From: Leucobacter sp. PH1c
Lineage (GTDB): Bacteria > Actinomycetota > Actinomycetes > Actinomycetales > Microbacteriaceae
Assembly (NCBI RefSeq): GCF_000633415.1
Contig: NZ_AYMV01000028.1
Location: forward strand, 89,853-153,852
DNA: 64,000 bases
Reading direction: 5' to 3'
The notes under the pieces were generated by a model that was not told the DNA's origin, searched no databases, and was given only the letters and a program-made list of their open reading frames with translations. This document shows, piece after piece, positions 48,731 to 57,022 of the stretch (positions are counted from its first letter, which is position 1; each line of letters starts with the position of its first letter). A program made the translations under genes and the position numbers.

Positions 48731-49803
48731 CCGCGCAGCTCGGCGTAGTACTCGGACCAGTCCGGCTCCTCGGTGACGGGCTTCCCCTCGGAGTCCGTGA
48801 GGAAACCGCCGTCGAAGAGGAACGCGCCGAAGGCGTCCCACGCGGCGGGATCCACGGCGCCGATCTCCCGCCCCTTCGCCACAAGGTAGCCGTCCTCCGC
48901 CATGAGCTTCGCGCTGCGGCGCACGAGCTCCTCGGCCGTGCCCAGGGTGTCCGGGTTCGCCGCGATCAGGATGTCGGCCGCGCGCTCCGGGTCCTCGGCC
49001 GCGAGCGCGTAGCCTCGGGCGACGGCCTCGACGAAGGCGCGCGCCTCCTTCGGGTGCGCGTCGAGGTAGGCGTCGCTCGAGATGATGCCGGTCGACTGCT
49101 GCTCGGGCACCCCGAAGTCCTGGTAGCGCCAGGCGCGGTAGGGGTGGCCATCGATCTCCATCTGCAGGTTCTCCCACGTCGCGACCGAGAGCGTGAAGTC
49201 GATGCGGCCCTGCGACAGCGCCTCGTACGCGCCCGTGTCGAGCACGACCTCCTCGAACTCGCCGGAGCCACCGTCGCCCTGGATGGTGGTCTGCGCGAGC
49301 GCGCCGAAGAGAGGCGCCCCGAAACCGCCGAACACGAGCCCGTCGAGATCCTTCGGGCGCGTGAGGTCGTCGCGCGAGCCGAGCACCACGAGGCGGCCCG
49401 TGTCGGTCTGGGTGACGCTGTACACGGAGACCACGTCGAGCCCCGAGGTCCGCGCCATCTGCACGCCCGACTGGCCGCCGATGCCGAAGTCGGCCTCGCC
49501 CGCGGAGACGAGCTGGCTCGCCGGCGTCGAGCCGTAGGGCAGGATCTCGACGTCGAGGCCGGCATCGGCGAAGAAGCCCTCGGCCTCGGCGACGTAGACG
49601 CCGATGTGGTTCGTGTTGGGCGCCCAGTCGAGCGCGAAGCGCACGGGCGCGCCGGCGCCCGAGTCCGAGCCCGCGGTGTCGGTGCCGGATCCGGATGCCC
49701 CGGGTGCGGCGCAGCCGACGAGCGCGAGCGCTCCGGCCGCGAGAGCCGCTGCCGCGGCGATCAGACGGCGTGCGGGTGGGCGTGAGTGGGTATGGTGACG
49801 CAA
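48727..49803 (-). CDS. thiY: Thiamine-precursor binding lipoprotein (ThiY/NMT1 type)
   Basis: A 358-residue substrate-binding lipoprotein. The signal peptide ends in lipobox LVGC with Cys31 and is followed by a Gly/Ser linker. The mature protein begins with VRFALDWAPNTNHIGVYVAEAEGFF, the signature of NMT1/THI5-like binding proteins for pyrimidine precursors of thiamine. GIGGQSGVQMARTSGLDVVSVYSV follows in two parts. It is the first gene after the TPP riboswitch, which confirms thiamine relevance. Confidence 0.93.
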   Translation of the reverse strand: MRHHTHSRPPARRLIAAAAALAAGALALVGCAAPGASGSGTDTAGSDSGAGAPVRFALDWAPNTNHIGVYVAEAEGFFADAGLDVEILPYGSTPASQLVSAGEADFGIGGQSGVQMARTSGLDVVSVYSVTQTDTGRLVVLGSRDDLTRPKDLDGLVFGGFGAPLFGALAQTTIQGDGGSGEFEEVVLDTGAYEALSQGRIDFTLSVATWENLQMEIDGHPYRAWRYQDFGVPEQQSTGIISSDAYLDAHPKEARAFVEAVARGYALAAEDPERAADILIAANPDTLGTAEELVRRSAKLMAEDGYLVAKGREIGAVDPAAWDAFGAFLFDGGFLTDSEGKPVTEEPDWSEYYAELRG

Positions 49804-49849
49804 GAGCGTGCCCTTTCATTCGTTGAGGGGCACGGGTGATGAAGAGTGT

Positions 49850-49938
49850 CTCCCTGCGCTGGCATGATCCAGATCAGGTTCGACGGTCGAAGGTTGATGA
49901 CCTTCCTCTCAGCCCGGCCTACCGGACTCCCGTGTGCC
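49850..49938 (-). ncRNA. TPP (THI-box) riboswitch
   Basis: Reading the minus strand, the conserved thi-box elements appear in order: CGGGAGTCCGG, then GGGCTGAGAGG (pyrimidine-sensing helix), a variable P3 stem (GAAGGTCATCAACCTTC), then GACCGTCGAACCTGATC and TGGATCATGCCAGCGCAGGGAGA split across the pyrophosphate-binding half and P1 closing. It ends about 47 nt before the thiY start, so TPP binding should reduce thiYXZ expression. A TACGGT hexamer at 49943-49948 is a candidate -10 for the leader. Confidence 0.96.
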
Positions 49939-49985
49939 CATCACCGTAGCAGAATTCCGGATCGCGGAATGCATACGGAATCTCC

Positions 49986-49991
49986 TAGGGT
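49986..49991 (+). promoter_or_regulatory. -10-like hexamer TAGGGT before the YkoF-like gene
   Basis: TAGGGT is followed by 7 nt and ATG 49999, so this divergent gene appears to be transcribed without the riboswitch and without a leader. Confidence 0.5.
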
Positions 49992-49998
49992 GGGGGCC

Positions 49999-50697
49999 AT
50001 GACCCTCGCCAGCGACACCAGCGCCCCGGACACCGCCGCACCCGACACCTCCGCACCCGACACCGCCCCCGCGCCCAGCAGCACCGCAGCCGGCGCCGAG
50101 ATGACCCCGCAGCAGTACGGGGTGGGCGCGCGCTTCACGCTCTCCGTGTACGACTCGGAGTACGTGCGGATCATCCTCGACGCCCTCGCGGAGGCCGACC
50201 GCTCGGGCCTCACAATCGAGACGAACGACATCTCGACGTTCGTCGGCGGCACGGAGCAGCGCGTGCTCGAGTTCCTGAGCGCGGTGATCGCGGCGGCCGC
50301 GGCGAGCGGCGCCCACCTCTCCGCGGCGATCCTGCTCTCTCGCGGGTGCCCCGGCGAGCTCGCCTGCGCACTCCCGGCAGGGGTCCCCGCCCTCGGCGCG
50401 GCCCCCGTCGCGCTCCCCCGGACGGGCGTGCGCGCCCGCGCGCACTGGTCGCTCTACCCGCTGCTCGACGGCGGCAGCACGGGCGACCACATGTCGCCGA
50501 TCTACACGGCGATCGAGGAGGCGAAGGCGGCCGGGGTCTACTCGGGATCCGACCACTTCGCGACCCGCCTCGACGGCGACCTCGCGTCGGTGCTCGAGAC
50601 CGCGGCGAACGGCTGGATCGGGGTGGGTGGTGTCGTGCAGCACGTCACCACCCACCTCACGGTGTCGCTCAACAGCCCGACGCAGATCGCGGACTGA
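49999..50697 (+). CDS. YkoF-like thiamine/HMP-binding protein
   Basis: A 232-residue protein of the YKOF-related family. B. subtilis YkoF binds thiamine pyrimidine intermediates and sits in an HMP transporter operon. Two similar ~80-residue halves are visible: the first begins GARFTLSVYDSEYVRIILDALAEA and the second HWSLYPLLDGGSTGDHMSPIYTAIEEA in two runs, each ending in a V-rich strand. The first ~34 residues are a Thr/Ala/Pro linker (SAPDTAAPDTSAPDTAP). It is divergent from thiYXZ, which supports a role in precursor handling. Confidence 0.88.
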   Translation: MTLASDTSAPDTAAPDTSAPDTAPAPSSTAAGAEMTPQQYGVGARFTLSVYDSEYVRIILDALAEADRSGLTIETNDISTFVGGTEQRVLEFLSAVIAAAAASGAHLSAAILLSRGCPGELACALPAGVPALGAAPVALPRTGVRARAHWSLYPLLDGGSTGDHMSPIYTAIEEAKAAGVYSGSDHFATRLDGDLASVLETAANGWIGVGGVVQHVTTHLTVSLNSPTQIAD

Positions 50698-50777
50698 GCC
50701 GGCGGGCAGCAGGTCCGCGGGCAGCAGGCCGGCCGCCAACGTTCAGCCGGTGCCCGGCCCGCCCGGGCCGGCGCGCT

Positions 50778-52595
50778 CTACGCCTGCGAGGCTTCCCACC
50801 CCGCGTTGAGCGCCGCGTAGCGCCCGCCCGCGGCGATCAGCTCGGCCGGGCTGCCGTCCTCGACGACGCGGCCGTGCTCCATGACGAGCACGCGGTCCGC
50901 GATCGCGACGGTCGACAGCCGGTGCGCGATGATGATCGCGGTGCGGTCGGCCAGCAGCCGCTGCAGCGCCTCCTGCACGAGCCGCTCGCTCGGCAGGTCG
51001 AGCGAGGCCGTGGCCTCGTCGAGGATCAGCACGCGCGGGTCGGCGAGGAACGCGCGCGCGAACGAGATCAGCTGCCGCTGGCCGGCGGAGACGCGGCCGC
51101 CGCGCTTGTTCACGTCGGTGTCGTAGCCGTCGGGCAGCGCCTCGATGAATGCGTCGGCGCCCACGGCCCGGGCGGCCGCGCGGATCTCCTCCGCGCTCGC
51201 GCCGGGCCGGCCGAGCGCGATGTTGTCGGCCACCGTGCCGCTGAAGAGGTACGCCTCCTGCGTCACCATGACGATCGCGCGCCGCAGGTCGGCCGGATCG
51301 AGCTCGCGCAGATCGACGCCGTCGAGCGACACGACCCCGGTGGTGGGGTCGTAGAAGCGCGCGACGAGCTTCGCGAGCGTCGACTTGCCCGCCCCCGTCG
51401 TGCCGACGAGCGCGACCGTCTGCCCGGCCGGGATCACGAGCTCGCAGTCGGCGAGCACGGTGCGGCCGCCGCCGTAGCCGAAGCTCACCCCGGCGAACTC
51501 GAGCTCGCCGCGGGCGGCGGGGAGCGCCGTCGGCGTCTCGGGATCCCGCACCGTCGGCGCCTCTTCGAGCACGCCCGAGACCTTCTCGAGCGCGGCGGTG
51601 GCCGACTGGTAGGAGTTCAGGAACATCGCCACCTCCTCGATCGGGCCGAAGAAGTTCCGCACGTACAGCACGGCGGCGAGCAGCACGCCGATGGCGAGCG
51701 CCCCGTCGGCGACCCGGAGTGCGCCCCAGAGCAAGACGACGCCGATCGTCACGTTCGCGAGCAGGATCAGGCCGGGATCCAGCACCCCGAAGAGCCGGAA
51801 CACCCGCAGGTTCGCCCGCCGGTAGTCCTCCGCGACGCGGCCGAACTCGACCCGGTTGCGGCGCTCCCGCCGGAACGCCTGCACCGCGCGGATGCCCGTC
51901 ATCGTCTCGACGAACTGCACGATCAGGCGCGCGCTCACCACGCGGGTGGAGCGGAAGCCCTTCTGCGACTCGACCACGAACCAGCGCATCAGGATGACGA
52001 GTGGGATGCCCATGCCGAGCAGGATCAGGCCGCTGCGCCAGTCGATGAGGAACAGCATGATGAGCGTGAAGCTGCCGATGAGGATCGCGTCGATCAGCTC
52101 GTTCAGGCTGCCGTCGAGGAGCTCCTGGATCGACTCGAGGTCGCTCGTCTGCCGGGCGATGATCCGACCGGAGGTGTAGCCCTCGTGGAACTCGAGGCTC
52201 AGGCGCTGGGTGTGCCGGAAGATCCGGATCCGCAGCTCCATCATCACGGCCTGCGTGAGGCGCGCGATGAGCACGATGTACCAGCCGACGAGCAGCGAGC
52301 CGAGCGCGCCGGTCACGAGGAACGCGACCCCGATCCCGATCGCCGGGCCCCAGTCGCCCTGCTGCACGGCGCGGGGCAGCGCCTCGTCGATGCCGAACGC
52401 GATGAGCGTGGGGCCCACCGCGCGCGCCGCCGTCGAGACGACGATCACGATCGCGGTGAGGGCGATCAGGCCCTTGAGCGGGCGGAGGATCGAGCCGAGC
52501 AGGCGCAGCGAGCGGCGGCGGATCGCGCGGCTCTCCTCGCGGGTGTACTGGTCGCGGTCTTCGCCGCTCGTGCCGTGCACGCTTGCGGGGCTCAT
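50778..52595 (-). CDS. ABC exporter half-transporter (canonical Walker B)
   Basis: A 605-residue type IV (B-family) exporter: six transmembrane helices in residues ~30-330, then a nucleotide-binding domain. Walker A is [17 protein letters not shown], Walker [13 protein letters not shown] with the catalytic Glu, and the H loop is [10 protein letters not shown]. The signature reads VSAGQRQ instead of LSGGQ, so the site it contributes to its partner is atypical. Its start (ATG 52595) overlaps the partner gene by 4 bp. With that partner it makes a heterodimer exporting lipids, drugs or peptides. Confidence 0.93.
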   Translation of the reverse strand: MSPASVHGTSGEDRDQYTREESRAIRRRSLRLLGSILRPLKGLIALTAIVIVVSTAARAVGPTLIAFGIDEALPRAVQQGDWGPAIGIGVAFLVTGALGSLLVGWYIVLIARLTQAVMMELRIRIFRHTQRLSLEFHEGYTSGRIIARQTSDLESIQELLDGSLNELIDAILIGSFTLIMLFLIDWRSGLILLGMGIPLVILMRWFVVESQKGFRSTRVVSARLIVQFVETMTGIRAVQAFRRERRNRVEFGRVAEDYRRANLRVFRLFGVLDPGLILLANVTIGVVLLWGALRVADGALAIGVLLAAVLYVRNFFGPIEEVAMFLNSYQSATAALEKVSGVLEEAPTVRDPETPTALPAARGELEFAGVSFGYGGGRTVLADCELVIPAGQTVALVGTTGAGKSTLAKLVARFYDPTTGVVSLDGVDLRELDPADLRRAIVMVTQEAYLFSGTVADNIALGRPGASAEEIRAAARAVGADAFIEALPDGYDTDVNKRGGRVSAGQRQLISFARAFLADPRVLILDEATASLDLPSERLVQEALQRLLADRTAIIIAHRLSTVAIADRVLVMEHGRVVEDGSPAELIAAGGRYAALNAGWEASQA

Positions 52596-54448
52596 GCGCG
52601 GTCCTCCTCTCGGGTCTCCGGTGTCGAGGCGATCAGGTGCCGGTAGTGCGCGCTCTCGCGCAGAAGCTCGGTGTGCGTGCCGATCGCCACGATCCTGCCG
52701 TCGCGGAGCACCGCGACCCGGTCGGCCATCGAGACGGTCGAGGGGCGGTGCGCCACGATGAGCGCGGTCGTGCCGTCGAGCACGCGGCGAAGCGCCGCCT
52801 CGACGAGCGCTTCCGTGTCGACGTCGAGCGCCGACAGCGGGTCGTCGAGCACGAGCACATCGGGCGCCGCAGCGACCACCCGCGCGAGCGCGAGGCGCTG
52901 GCGTTGGCCACCCGAGAGCGAGAGCCCTTCCTCGCCCACCTCGGTGTCGAGGCCGTCGGGCAGCTCGTAGGCGAAGCCGGCCTGGGCGACCTCGAGCGCC
53001 TCGGCCAGCACGGCCTCGGCCTCGGGGCTGGCGGGATCCAGGTCGTCGCGGCCGAGCAGCACGTTCTCGCGCACGGACGCCGAGAACAGGATCGGTTCCT
53101 CGAAGGCGACGCCGATGCGGCGACGCAGCTCCTCGAGCCGCAGCTGCCGCACGTCGACCCCGTCGAGCTCGACGGCGCCGCTCGTCACGTCGAAGAGGCG
53201 CGTGGGCAGCGTGGTCATGGTCGTCTTGCCGCTGCCCGTCGCACCGACGAGCGCGAGCGTCTCGCCCGGGCGCAGCGCGAGGTCGACCCCGTCGAGCAGC
53301 GCCGGCTCGCTCGCCGCCGCGTCGGGATAGCGGAACGTCACGTCGCGGAACACGAGCTCACCGCGCGGCTCGACGATCGTGCGCGGCTCGGCGGGATCCT
53401 CGATCGTGATGGGCGCGTCGAACACCTCGAAGATGCGATCGGTCGCGGTGCGGGTGTCGACGAGGAACGAGTAGAGGTACCCGAGCGACGACATCGGCCA
53501 CTGCAGCGCCGCGGCCATCGCGAAGAACGCGACGAGCTCGCCCACCGTGAGCAGGTCGTGCGCCGCGAGCCACACGCCCGTGATGAAACAGGCGCCGAGC
53601 GCGAGGATCGGCACGAGCTCGTGCCAGAACCAGAGCGCGCCCACCTCCTTCGCCTTCCGCAGCTCGGTCTCCCGGAGCGTCTCTGCGCGGCTCCGGAACT
53701 GGCCGAGCGCGTGGCCGCCGCGGCCGAAGGCCTTGAGCACGCGGATGCCGTGCACGCTCTCCTCGACGGCCGTCGCGAGATCACCCGCCTGGTCCTGGCT
53801 GCGCCGCGAGAGCACGCCGTAGCGCTGCTCGAAGCTGAAGCCCACGATCCACACGGGGATCGAGCAGATCACGAACACGGTGCCGAGGGCCCAGTGCCAG
53901 CGGAACAGCAGCGCGGCGCCGATCACGATGGTGAGCAGGTTGATGAGCAGCAGGATCAGGCCGAAGGCGAGCCAGCGGCGGATCGTGCCGATGTCCTGCA
54001 TCATGCGGCTGAGGAGCTGGCCCGACTGCCAGCGGTCGTGGAACGCGACCGGGAGACGCTGCAGGCGGTCGTAAAACGCCTGGCGGATCCGGTACTCGAT
54101 GCCCGTGGAGGGCGCGAGCACGAAGCGCCTGCGCAGGAACACCATGAGCGCCTCGAGCACGCCGAGACCGAGGACCGCGAGCGTCGCGCCGACGATCTGG
54201 CCGCGGTCGCCCGTGAGGATCGGCCCGTCGACCGCCCACTGGAGCACGAGCGGGATGAGGAGGCTCGCCACGGCGGCGCCGAGCCCGACGAGCGCGCCGC
54301 CGATGAGGCGCGGCAGCGCGGGCCGCGCGAACGGGAAGAGGCGCGCCAGCGCGCGGGGCGTGGAGAGCCGGGGCCGCGCGTCTGCGGTCGCGGCTGTGGA
54401 GGAGGGGGTGGCGTCGTCTGCGGGCGACGCGGAAGCGTGAGAAGTCAT
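52592..54448 (-). CDS. ABC exporter half-transporter (degenerate catalytic site)
   Basis: A 618-residue half-transporter with six helices and an NBD. Walker A is GATGSGKTT near residue 402. The signature is canonical ([14 protein letters not shown]), but Walker B reads [12 protein letters not shown], with Asp in place of the catalytic Glu (about residue 536), and the Q loop reads AFEEP instead of carrying Gln. This pattern is the non-hydrolysing partner of heterodimeric exporters such as BmrC or TM287. The opposite defect lies in the downstream gene, so the two complement each other. It is divergent from a two-component system. Confidence 0.93.
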   Translation of the reverse strand: MTSHASASPADDATPSSTAATADARPRLSTPRALARLFPFARPALPRLIGGALVGLGAAVASLLIPLVLQWAVDGPILTGDRGQIVGATLAVLGLGVLEALMVFLRRRFVLAPSTGIEYRIRQAFYDRLQRLPVAFHDRWQSGQLLSRMMQDIGTIRRWLAFGLILLLINLLTIVIGAALLFRWHWALGTVFVICSIPVWIVGFSFEQRYGVLSRRSQDQAGDLATAVEESVHGIRVLKAFGRGGHALGQFRSRAETLRETELRKAKEVGALWFWHELVPILALGACFITGVWLAAHDLLTVGELVAFFAMAAALQWPMSSLGYLYSFLVDTRTATDRIFEVFDAPITIEDPAEPRTIVEPRGELVFRDVTFRYPDAAASEPALLDGVDLALRPGETLALVGATGSGKTTMTTLPTRLFDVTSGAVELDGVDVRQLRLEELRRRIGVAFEEPILFSASVRENVLLGRDDLDPASPEAEAVLAEALEVAQAGFAYELPDGLDTEVGEEGLSLSGGQRQRLALARVVAAAPDVLVLDDPLSALDVDTEALVEAALRRVLDGTTALIVAHRPSTVSMADRVAVLRDGRIVAIGTHTELLRESAHYRHLIASTPETREEDRA

Positions 54449-54535
54449 GATCCCTGATCGAAGAAGCGCGCGCGAGGGGCGCGGGAGGGGCTGAGTGCGG
54501 AGCGGCGGCCGAGCGCGTGGCGGGCCGCGGGGAAC

Positions 54536-54598
54536 CTAATGTCCGGTCAGCGGGGTGCCCGGACGAGCAAGATCTGTCGCGGTGATGATTGTCGCCAT
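54536..54598 (-). CDS. 20-codon ORF with strong ribosome binding site upstream of the exporter
   Basis: AAAGGAG (minus strand, 54604-54610) precedes ATG 54598 by 5 nt. The ORF encodes MATIITATDLARPGTPLTGH and ends in TAG at 54536, 88 nt before the first exporter gene. A TAGGGT hexamer at 54638-54643, with TTGCGC about 18 nt further upstream, is a candidate promoter. The N-terminus resembles the start of some actinobacterial ABC ATPases, so it is either a leader peptide or the remnant of a lost gene. Confidence 0.55.
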   Translation of the reverse strand: MATIITATDLARPGTPLTGH

Positions 54599-54703
54599 GA
54601 TCTGCTCCTTTCCGGGTCTTCGGGGATACCGGATCTCACCCTATCCGGCCGGACGAGCGGCGCGCAAGCACGAGTTCTCGGGGGATCCGCGCGGCGCGGG
54701 CAG

Positions 54704-54709
54704 TAGCCT
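54704..54709 (+). promoter_or_regulatory. -10-like hexamer TAGCCT before the histidine kinase gene
   Basis: TAGCCT is followed by 6 nt and ATG 54716, with no ribosome binding site between. Leaderless transcription is likely. Confidence 0.5.
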
Positions 54710-54715
54710 GGGCGC

Positions 54716-56077
54716 ATGACCGCCCGCCGCTCCCCCTGGCTGTGGGGCGCCGCGACGCTGCTCGCGATCGCCCTGCTCGCGGTCTCCGGCGCGCTCGGCG
54801 TCACCGTCTACCGCATGCCGGTCCTCGAAAGCCTGCTCCTCGCCGCCACCCAGTCCGCGGGGCTGCTGCTCGCGGTGCGCTTCCCGCGGTGGGGCGTCAC
54901 GGTGCTCACGATCGCCGTGACCTCGGTGCTCACCGTCGCGCAGCCCACGGCCGTCGCACCCTGGCCGATGCCCGTCGCCTCGCTGCTCGCGCTGCTCGCG
55001 GGCTGGGCCGCCGCCGCGCTGCAGGGCCGCTGGCTCGCCGCCGCGGTGAGCGCCGCGCTGATCGGGATCGGCGCGAGCGGGGTGGCATCCGGCTTCGGCA
55101 ATGAGCTGCCGGGCGGCCCCGTCATCGCGAACCTCATCGTGCTGCTCGCGCTCGCGACGATCGTCATCGGCACGGCAACGCTCGTGCGCGCCGTGCGGGC
55201 CGCGCGCGGGGAGCTGGCCGCCGCGCGGGAGGTCTCGGAGCTCGAGCTCGCCCGGCGCCAGATCGCCGAGGAGCGCACCCGGATCGCCCGCGAGATGCAC
55301 GACGTCGTGGCCCACGGCATGTCCGTGATCCAGGTGCAGGCCGCGAGCGCGCGCTACCGCTTCTCGGGCCTCGACGACGCCGTCGCCGACGAGTTCGACG
55401 AGCTCGCCGCGACCGCCCGCACCGCGCTCGGGGAGATGCGCGCGCTGCTCGGCGTGCTGCGCGCGGACGACGGCGCCGAGCACGCGCCCCAGCCCGGGCT
55501 GGCCGAGCTGCCGGAGCTCGCCGCGCGCTCGCGCGCCGCACTCGACGACCGCCTGCCCGCGGCGGCCCGCGCGCGCGTCGATCCGATCGTGGCGCTCGCG
55601 GCCTACCGCGTGGCGCAGGAGTCGCTCGGCAATGCGGCGAGGCACGCCGCGGGCGCTCCCGTCCGGGTGACGCTCGACGCGGACGGCGGCGGGCTCGCGC
55701 TGAGCGTCGAGAACGCGGCGCCGCCCGCGGGATCCGCCGTCCGAGTCCCCGCGCCGGATACGAGCGGCCACGGCATCCGCGGCATGCGCGAGCGCGTGAC
55801 GGCGCTCGGAGGCACGCTCGACGCCGGCCCCGCGGCGGACGGCGGTTTCCGCGTGACGGCCCGGCTCCCGTTCGCGCCCGGCGCTGCGCTGCCCGGTGCG
55901 GTGGCTCCCGGTGCTGCGCTGCCCTCCGCAGCGCCGCCCGCCGCGCTGCCGTCCGGTGCTCTGCCGCCCGGTCCCGGTCCCGGCCCCGATCCCGATCCCA
56001 CCCCCGCTCCGACCCGTCCGGCGTCCGCGCCACGAGGCCGCGGAGCCCGCTTCGTTCGAAGGAGTCGCCGCTCATGA
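54716..56077 (+). CDS. Sensor histidine kinase, NarL/DesK type
   Basis: A 453-residue membrane kinase. About four to six helices occupy residues 8-155 with almost no extracytoplasmic loop, typical of sensors that detect membrane state or a partner protein. The DHp box is TRIAREMHDVVAHGMSVI with phospho-acceptor His195. The HATPase domain ends with GHGIRGMRERVTALGGTL and GGFRVTARLPF. The last ~70 residues are a Pro/Ala-rich disordered tail (LPSGALPPGPGPGPDPDP). Its stop overlaps the response regulator start as ATGA. It is divergent from the ABC exporter. Confidence 0.92.
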   Translation: MTARRSPWLWGAATLLAIALLAVSGALGVTVYRMPVLESLLLAATQSAGLLLAVRFPRWGVTVLTIAVTSVLTVAQPTAVAPWPMPVASLLALLAGWAAAALQGRWLAAAVSAALIGIGASGVASGFGNELPGGPVIANLIVLLALATIVIGTATLVRAVRAARGELAAAREVSELELARRQIAEERTRIAREMHDVVAHGMSVIQVQAASARYRFSGLDDAVADEFDELAATARTALGEMRALLGVLRADDGAEHAPQPGLAELPELAARSRAALDDRLPAAARARVDPIVALAAYRVAQESLGNAARHAAGAPVRVTLDADGGGLALSVENAAPPAGSAVRVPAPDTSGHGIRGMRERVTALGGTLDAGPAADGGFRVTARLPFAPGAALPGAVAPGAALPSAAPPAALPSGALPPGPGPGPDPDPTPAPTRPASAPRGRGARFVRRSRRS

Positions 56078-56745
56078 CGGTGTCCGTGCTCATCGCCGAC
56101 GACCAGGCCATGGTGCGCGCCGGCTTCGCCGCGATCCTGGATGCGCAACCCGGCATCTCGGTCGTGGGGCAGGCCGCCGGCGGCGCCGAGGCCGTCGAAC
56201 TCGCGCGCCGGCTGCGCCCCGACGTGGTGCTCATGGACGTGCGCATGCCGAATATGAACGGGATCGAGGCCACCCGCGAGCTCATGGATCCGCCCGCCCG
56301 GGTCGAGCACGTGCCGCGGGTGATCATCCTCACCACCTTCGATATCGACGAGTACGTGCACGAGGCGCTCGGCGCGGGCGCGAGCGGGTTCCTCCTCAAG
56401 GACGCCCCGCCCGCCGACCTCGTGAACGCCGTCCGCGTGGTGGCGGCGGGCGACGCGCTCCTCGCACCGAGCGTCACGCGGCGCCTGCTCGAACGCTTCG
56501 CCGCCCAGCGGCCCCCGCGCGACACCCACGCGCTGCGCCTCGCCGAGCTGACCGAGCGGGAGCGCGAGATCCTCGTGCGGATCGGGCGCGGGCGTGCGAA
56601 CGCGGAGATCGCGGCCGAGCTCTTCATCGCCGAGCAGACCGTGAAGTCGCACGTGACCAGGATATTTACGAAGCTCGCGCTCCGCGACCGCGTGCAGGCC
56701 GTGATCCTGGCCTACGACGCGGGCCTCGTCGAGCCCGACCGCTAG
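56074..56745 (+). CDS. Response regulator, NarL/LuxR type
   Basis: A 223-residue regulator. The receiver phospho-acceptor is Asp55 in VVLMDVRMPNM, with the conserved Thr in ILTTFD and Lys in FLLKDAPP. The C-terminal LuxR HTH begins at LTEREREILVRIGRGRANAE and ends EQTVKSHVTRIFTKL. It is coupled to the kinase by a 4-bp overlap. The exporter and 20-codon ORF across the divergent gap are the most likely targets. Confidence 0.94.
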   Translation: MTVSVLIADDQAMVRAGFAAILDAQPGISVVGQAAGGAEAVELARRLRPDVVLMDVRMPNMNGIEATRELMDPPARVEHVPRVIILTTFDIDEYVHEALGAGASGFLLKDAPPADLVNAVRVVAAGDALLAPSVTRRLLERFAAQRPPRDTHALRLAELTEREREILVRIGRGRANAEIAAELFIAEQTVKSHVTRIFTKLALRDRVQAVILAYDAGLVEPDR

Positions 56746-56806
56746 CCCCCGCTCCCGGTTCCCCCGCTCCGGCTCCGCCTCCCGGCCCCGGCTCCCACCA
56801 GTTCGG

Positions 56807-56853
56807 GTCGAGTTTGATCCGGTATCGGGGCCGCATACCGGATCAAACTCGAC
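56807..56853. repeat. Perfect 19-bp inverted repeat after the response regulator gene
   Basis: Arms 56807-56825 and 56835-56853 pair perfectly around a 9-nt loop (CGGGGCCGC). It is 62 nt past the regulator stop and 170 nt before the next start on the same strand. It may be a terminator without a U tract, or an operator; its inner part GATCCGGTAT recurs in the exporter promoter region. Confidence 0.9.
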
Positions 56854-57022
56854 GCGATTTGCTGCGGCGGGGCGCGGAGGAGGGGCGGCGGGGCACAGGG
56901 CACGGGCACGCGGGGAGGCTCCGCCCCATACCCCGGTAGGGGGTCGAAAGCGCACCCCGGGGTGATGCCCCCGCACGCTCTCGCACGGGATCGTTCTTCC
57001 AGCACCCTGGAAGGACCCGCGC

